From: Streptomyces cyanogenus
GTDB lineage: Bacteria; Actinomycetota; Actinomycetes; Streptomycetales; Streptomycetaceae
Direction: 5' to 3'
DNA length: 64,000 nt
Assembly (NCBI RefSeq): GCF_017526105.1
Contig: NZ_CP071839.1
Span: forward strand, 1,240,001 to 1,304,000
In this document: in pieces, positions 61,559-64,000 of the stretch
Layout of the letters: the number at the start of each line of letters is the position of its first letter
Numbering within the stretch: position 1 is the stretch's first letter
Position numbers and translations under genes: made by a program
The notes under the pieces: generated by a model
What the model saw: the letters and a program-made list of their open reading frames with translations, nothing else
What the model was told of the DNA's origin: nothing
Database searches by the model: none

Positions 61559-62908
61559 TCAGACCCGGAAGATGTCCAGAAAGCTACTCCAGAAGCCCTT
61601 CTTCCTGGCCGGTTCCTGACGCGCGGCGGCGACCGGCGCCGTGGGGAGCGGCTGCTCCGGCGCGACGGCGACGCCGCGGTTCTGCAGCGCGGCGGCCATG
61701 CGGGTGGCCGGGGTCGGGCTGAAGGCCACGGGCAGGGCGACGAGGGCCCGGTGGAACGGCCCGGGCCGCCATTCCAGCTCCTTCTCGTGGACCGCCAGCG
61801 TCAGGTCCGGCAGCGCGTTGAGGATCTTCTCGATGGCGGTGACGGCGATGACCTGCGCCGGGTCCTTGGCGGGGCAGGCGTGCGGACCGGCTCCCCAGGC
61901 CAGGTGGGCACCCTTGCTGTGCATCCGGCGGGCCTCCGCCAGCGCGGGGTCGCTGTTGGCCGCGGCGAAGCTGATGACGACCGGCGTGTTGGCCTGCGCC
62001 ACCACTCCCCCGAGGTCGACGTCCTGGACCGGGTAGTGCGTGGCGTAGTTGGCGATCGGCGTCTGGTTCCACAGCACGTGATCGATCGCCTCCTCGACCA
62101 GCAGGCCGGAGTCGCGTCCGCTGGTGTCGGGCGACAGCAGCAGGAGCAGGGCGTTGCCGATGAGGTTGCGCTCGGGCTCCACACCGGCGCCCATCAGCAT
62201 GACCAGCTGGTCCTTGAGTTCCTCGTCGGTGAGTCCCGCGGGGTGCTGGATCAGCCAGGAGGTGACGTCGTCGCCGGGCCGGCGGCGCTTGAGCGCGATC
62301 AGCTCCATGAGGCAGGCGGTCAGCTCCTCGTTGGCACGCAGGGCGTCCTGACCGTCGAAGATCGCCGACATCGCGCTGGTGAGGGTGTCACCGATGTCCG
62401 CCGGGCAGCCGAAGAGCTTGTTGAACAGCAGCAGCGGCAGCAGCTTGGCGTAGTCGTTGAGGAGGTCGGCCCGGCCGCGCTCGCTGAACTGGTCGATGAG
62501 GTAGTCGGCGAGGGGCTCGACGTCCCGGCGGATCCGGGTGATGTTGAGCCGGGCCAGGCTGTCCGTGACGGCCTTACGCAGCCGCAGGTGCACGGCGCCG
62601 TCGGTGAACAGGCAGTTCGGCCGGTACGCCATCATCGGCAGCACCGGGTTGTCCAGCGGGATCCGCCCTTCGTTCAGAGCCTTCCAGCGGCGGGCGTCCC
62701 GGGCGAAGAGCGTGGAGTTCTGCAGCACGCGCAGGGCCGTCTCGTGGCCGACGACCAGGGTGGCGTCGACACCGGGTGCGAGTTCGACCGGCCCGGCCGG
62801 ACCGTGGGCACGCAGCCGGTCGTAGACCTGGTGGGGGTCGGCGGCGAACGCGGCGTCGTGCATGGGGCATCGGCCGCCGGCGGGGGCGGGGGCTGACTGG
62901 CGGTCCAT
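61559..62908 (-). CDS. cvnE: Conservon P450, CYP157-like, without ExxR (449 aa)
   Basis: Fifth gene of a conservon. The heme region reads WGAGPHACPAKDPAQ, so the proximal Cys is kept but the Gly two residues after it is Ala. The K-helix position has DHVLWNQTP instead of ExxR, as reported for CYP157 family members (EQSLW in S. coelicolor). The I-helix AGVEPERN lacks the conserved Thr. Extra C-terminal tail of about 50 residues ending in a basic/aromatic stretch (KKGFWSSFLDIFRV). Starts 49 nt after the GTPase gene. Catalytic activity is uncertain; a structural or sensory role is possible. Confidence 0.88.
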   Translation of the reverse strand: MDRQSAPAPAGGRCPMHDAAFAADPHQVYDRLRAHGPAGPVELAPGVDATLVVGHETALRVLQNSTLFARDARRWKALNEGRIPLDNPVLPMMAYRPNCLFTDGAVHLRLRKAVTDSLARLNITRIRRDVEPLADYLIDQFSERGRADLLNDYAKLLPLLLFNKLFGCPADIGDTLTSAMSAIFDGQDALRANEELTACLMELIALKRRRPGDDVTSWLIQHPAGLTDEELKDQLVMLMGAGVEPERNLIGNALLLLLSPDTSGRDSGLLVEEAIDHVLWNQTPIANYATHYPVQDVDLGGVVAQANTPVVISFAAANSDPALAEARRMHSKGAHLAWGAGPHACPAKDPAQVIAVTAIEKILNALPDLTLAVHEKELEWRPGPFHRALVALPVAFSPTPATRMAAALQNRGVAVAPEQPLPTAPVAAARQEPARKKGFWSSFLDIFRV

Positions 62909-62957
62909 GAGGTTCCTTCTGCTGGCTCCGGGCCGATGGTCCGGGGGGATGGGGGTG

Positions 62958-63560
62958 TCAGGCGGCTCGGGTGAGCAGGTGACGCACGAGCGCGATCAGC
63001 GCGTGGGCGGAGGACTGCCGGTCGCGGGCGTCGCAGTAGACGACGGGGGTGTCCGGGAGCAGGTCGAGGGCCTCGCGCACCTCCGCCTCCTCGTAAACGC
63101 TGCCCGGCTCGAAGCTGTTGACGGCGATGGCGTACTCGAGGCCGTAGCGCTCGACGAGGTCGATGACGGGGAAGGTCTCCTCCAGCCGGGCGGGGTCGAC
63201 CAGGAGCAGCGCGCCCAGCGCGCCGCGCGCCATGTCCTCCCACAGCTGCATGAACCGCTGCTGGCCGGGGGTGCCGAACAGGTACAGCACGAGGTCGTCG
63301 CTGAGCGTCAGCCGGCCGAAGTCCAGGGCCACGGTGGTGGTGGTCTTGTCCGTCACGCCCCTGAGGTCGTCCACGTGGAGGGACGCCTGTGTCATCTTCT
63401 CCTCGGTGCGCAGCGGGGTGATCTCCGACAGGGAGCCGATGAAGGTCGTCTTGCCCACGGCGAAGTGCCCGACGACCAGGATCTTCGCAGCGTTGGTCAC
63501 CGCGCTGGAGACGTATATGGATCCGGGGGCCGTCTCAGCCGATGAGGGATTGGAGTCCAT
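62958..63560 (-). CDS. cvnD: Conservon GTP-binding protein (200 aa)
   Basis: Small Ras-like/MglA-type GTPase of the conservon: P-loop GHFAVGKTT (about residues 31-39), switch region TDKTTTTVALDFG, and FGTPGQQRF in the G3 position. The usual G4 NKxD motif is replaced by VNSFEPG. It overlaps the 3' end of the DUF742 gene by 26 nt. Thought to act with CvnA-C like a prokaryotic G-protein-coupled relay at the membrane. Confidence 0.93.
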   Translation of the reverse strand: MDSNPSSAETAPGSIYVSSAVTNAAKILVVGHFAVGKTTFIGSLSEITPLRTEEKMTQASLHVDDLRGVTDKTTTTVALDFGRLTLSDDLVLYLFGTPGQQRFMQLWEDMARGALGALLLVDPARLEETFPVIDLVERYGLEYAIAVNSFEPGSVYEEAEVREALDLLPDTPVVYCDARDRQSSAHALIALVRHLLTRAA

Positions 63561-63909
63561 TCAGAACCTTTTCCAGGGTCGCTCTGTCAACGTTCTGAGC
63601 CCGGGGCGGCTCGGCGCGGCGCAGGAGGTGCCCTTGCTCGGATAAGTCGGTCAGCAGCAGCCGGGCCACCCCCACCGGCAGTCCCAGGTGGCCGGCCACT
63701 TCGGCGACCGACAGGTAGCCGCCGGCGCACAGCTCCCAGATCGCCATCACCTCGGGGCCGGCTCCCAACGGGGGCGTCCGGTCGGGAGCCAGGGTGACGA
63801 GGGTGTGCAGCGCCAGGTCGTCCGCGGCCGGCAGGGTCCGGCCGCCGGTGATGACGTAGGAGCGGACGAAGTCGCTGGTGACGGAGGCTTCCTCACCGGG
63901 GCTCCTCAT
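63535..63909 (-). CDS. cvnC: Conservon DUF742 protein (124 aa)
   Basis: DUF742 family, third conservon component: FVRSYVITGGRT at the N-terminus, HTLVTLAP, and a winged-helix-like C-terminal half (SVAEVAGHLGLPVGVARLLLTDLSE is split here as SVAEVAGHLGLPVGVA then RLLLTDLSEQG). Its ATG overlaps the stop of the preceding roadblock gene (ATGA), and its end overlaps the GTPase start, so translation is coupled along the operon. Confidence 0.92.
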   Translation of the reverse strand: MRSPGEEASVTSDFVRSYVITGGRTLPAADDLALHTLVTLAPDRTPPLGAGPEVMAIWELCAGGYLSVAEVAGHLGLPVGVARLLLTDLSEQGHLLRRAEPPRAQNVDRATLEKVLNGLQSLIG

Positions 63910-64000
63910 GCGCCGGCACCGTTGTCCGAGCGCGGCGCCACACTCATCGCCTTGCTCAGGGCGGACACCGTCTTCTGCATACGGAAGGACATGGCCTCCA
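63906..64000 (-). CDS. cvnB: Conservon roadblock/LC7 protein, C-terminal end only
   Basis: Only the last 30 or so codons are inside the window (EAMSFRMQKTVSALSKAMSV followed by a short polar tail). Identification rests on its position immediately before DUF742 with an ATGA overlap, the invariant conservon order, and a tail that fits a roadblock/LC7 protein. A sensor kinase gene (cvnA) is expected further right. Confidence 0.65.
   Translation of the reverse strand, partial: EAMSFRMQKTVSALSKAMSVAPRSDNGAGA

Noticed and set aside
1..64000. CRISPR arrays, intact insertion sequences, tRNA or rRNA genes
   Set aside because: No regularly spaced short repeats, no complete transposase with terminal inverted repeats and no cloverleaf-forming or rRNA-like stretches were recognised by eye.

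Overview
The window is high-GC actinobacterial chromosome, almost certainly Streptomyces. The evidence is G/C-ending codons, GTG and TTG starts, a conservon operon (roadblock - DUF742 - GTPase - P450), a DUF6643-type protein, a TerD-family protein and a PucR/3-hydroxybutyrate dehydrogenase locus. No rRNA, tRNA or CRISPR array was recognised.

Left half (1-36.8 kb, all minus strand): part of a large nonribosomal peptide gene cluster. In transcription order it holds a cytochrome P450 (36765-35554), a glycopeptide-type flavin halogenase (35331-33832), a six-module NRPS of 7363 aa ending in a thioesterase (33267-11176, here 'NRPS B') and a second giant NRPS that runs off the left edge ('NRPS A', 10913 to beyond 1). 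NRPS A starts with a carrier (T) domain that has no adenylation domain, followed by two complete modules with built-in N-methyltransferases and the start of a third. NRPS B is C-A-MT-T / C-A-T / C-A-T / C-A-T / C-A-MT-T / C-A-T-TE. Signature residues read by eye suggest N-Me-Phe (NRPS A module 1), Tyr or beta-hydroxy-Tyr (B3), Asp/Asn (B4), N-Me-Gly (sarcosine, B5) and an Asp-like pocket whose Asp235 is Asn (B6). The other pockets are uncertain. The TE-bearing subunit is encoded upstream of the T-first subunit, so gene order probably does not match assembly order. The likely product is a chlorinated, multiply N-methylated peptide or depsipeptide whose first unit is loaded in trans. I could not match it to a named compound. 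The NRPS DNA is a patchwork of near-identical blocks: a 755-bp repeat with one mismatch links the two genes, and B modules 2 and 3 are an exact one-module (3123 bp) tandem duplication with different A-domain cores.

36.8-38.0 kb: a boundary zone without intact genes. It contains a long imperfect hairpin around a MerR-operator-like palindrome, the tail of a VOC/glyoxalase gene and a fragment of an IS630-type transposase.

Right part (38-59.4 kb): ordinary chromosomal genes. These are an MFS symporter, a GAF-PucR regulator and a 3-hydroxybutyrate dehydrogenase (sharing a CCACATGTG element upstream of the symporter and the dehydrogenase), a NUDIX hydrolase, apolipoprotein N-acyltransferase, an O-antigen-ligase-like membrane protein, a PH-like membrane protein, an Asp/Glu racemase, an HpnB-like glycosyltransferase, a two-domain TerD/TerA protein, a DUF6643 protein, a MOSC protein, an Rv1733c-like membrane protein, a beta-helix/AAA fusion, a multi-pass membrane protein with a serine-hydrolase domain, a DeoR regulator and an SRPBCC protein.

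59.4-64 kb (minus strand): a conservon with overlapping genes (roadblock, partial; DUF742; GTPase; a CYP157-like P450 lacking ExxR), followed by a second, canonical P450 and an enoyl-CoA hydratase coupled to it by an ATGA overlap.
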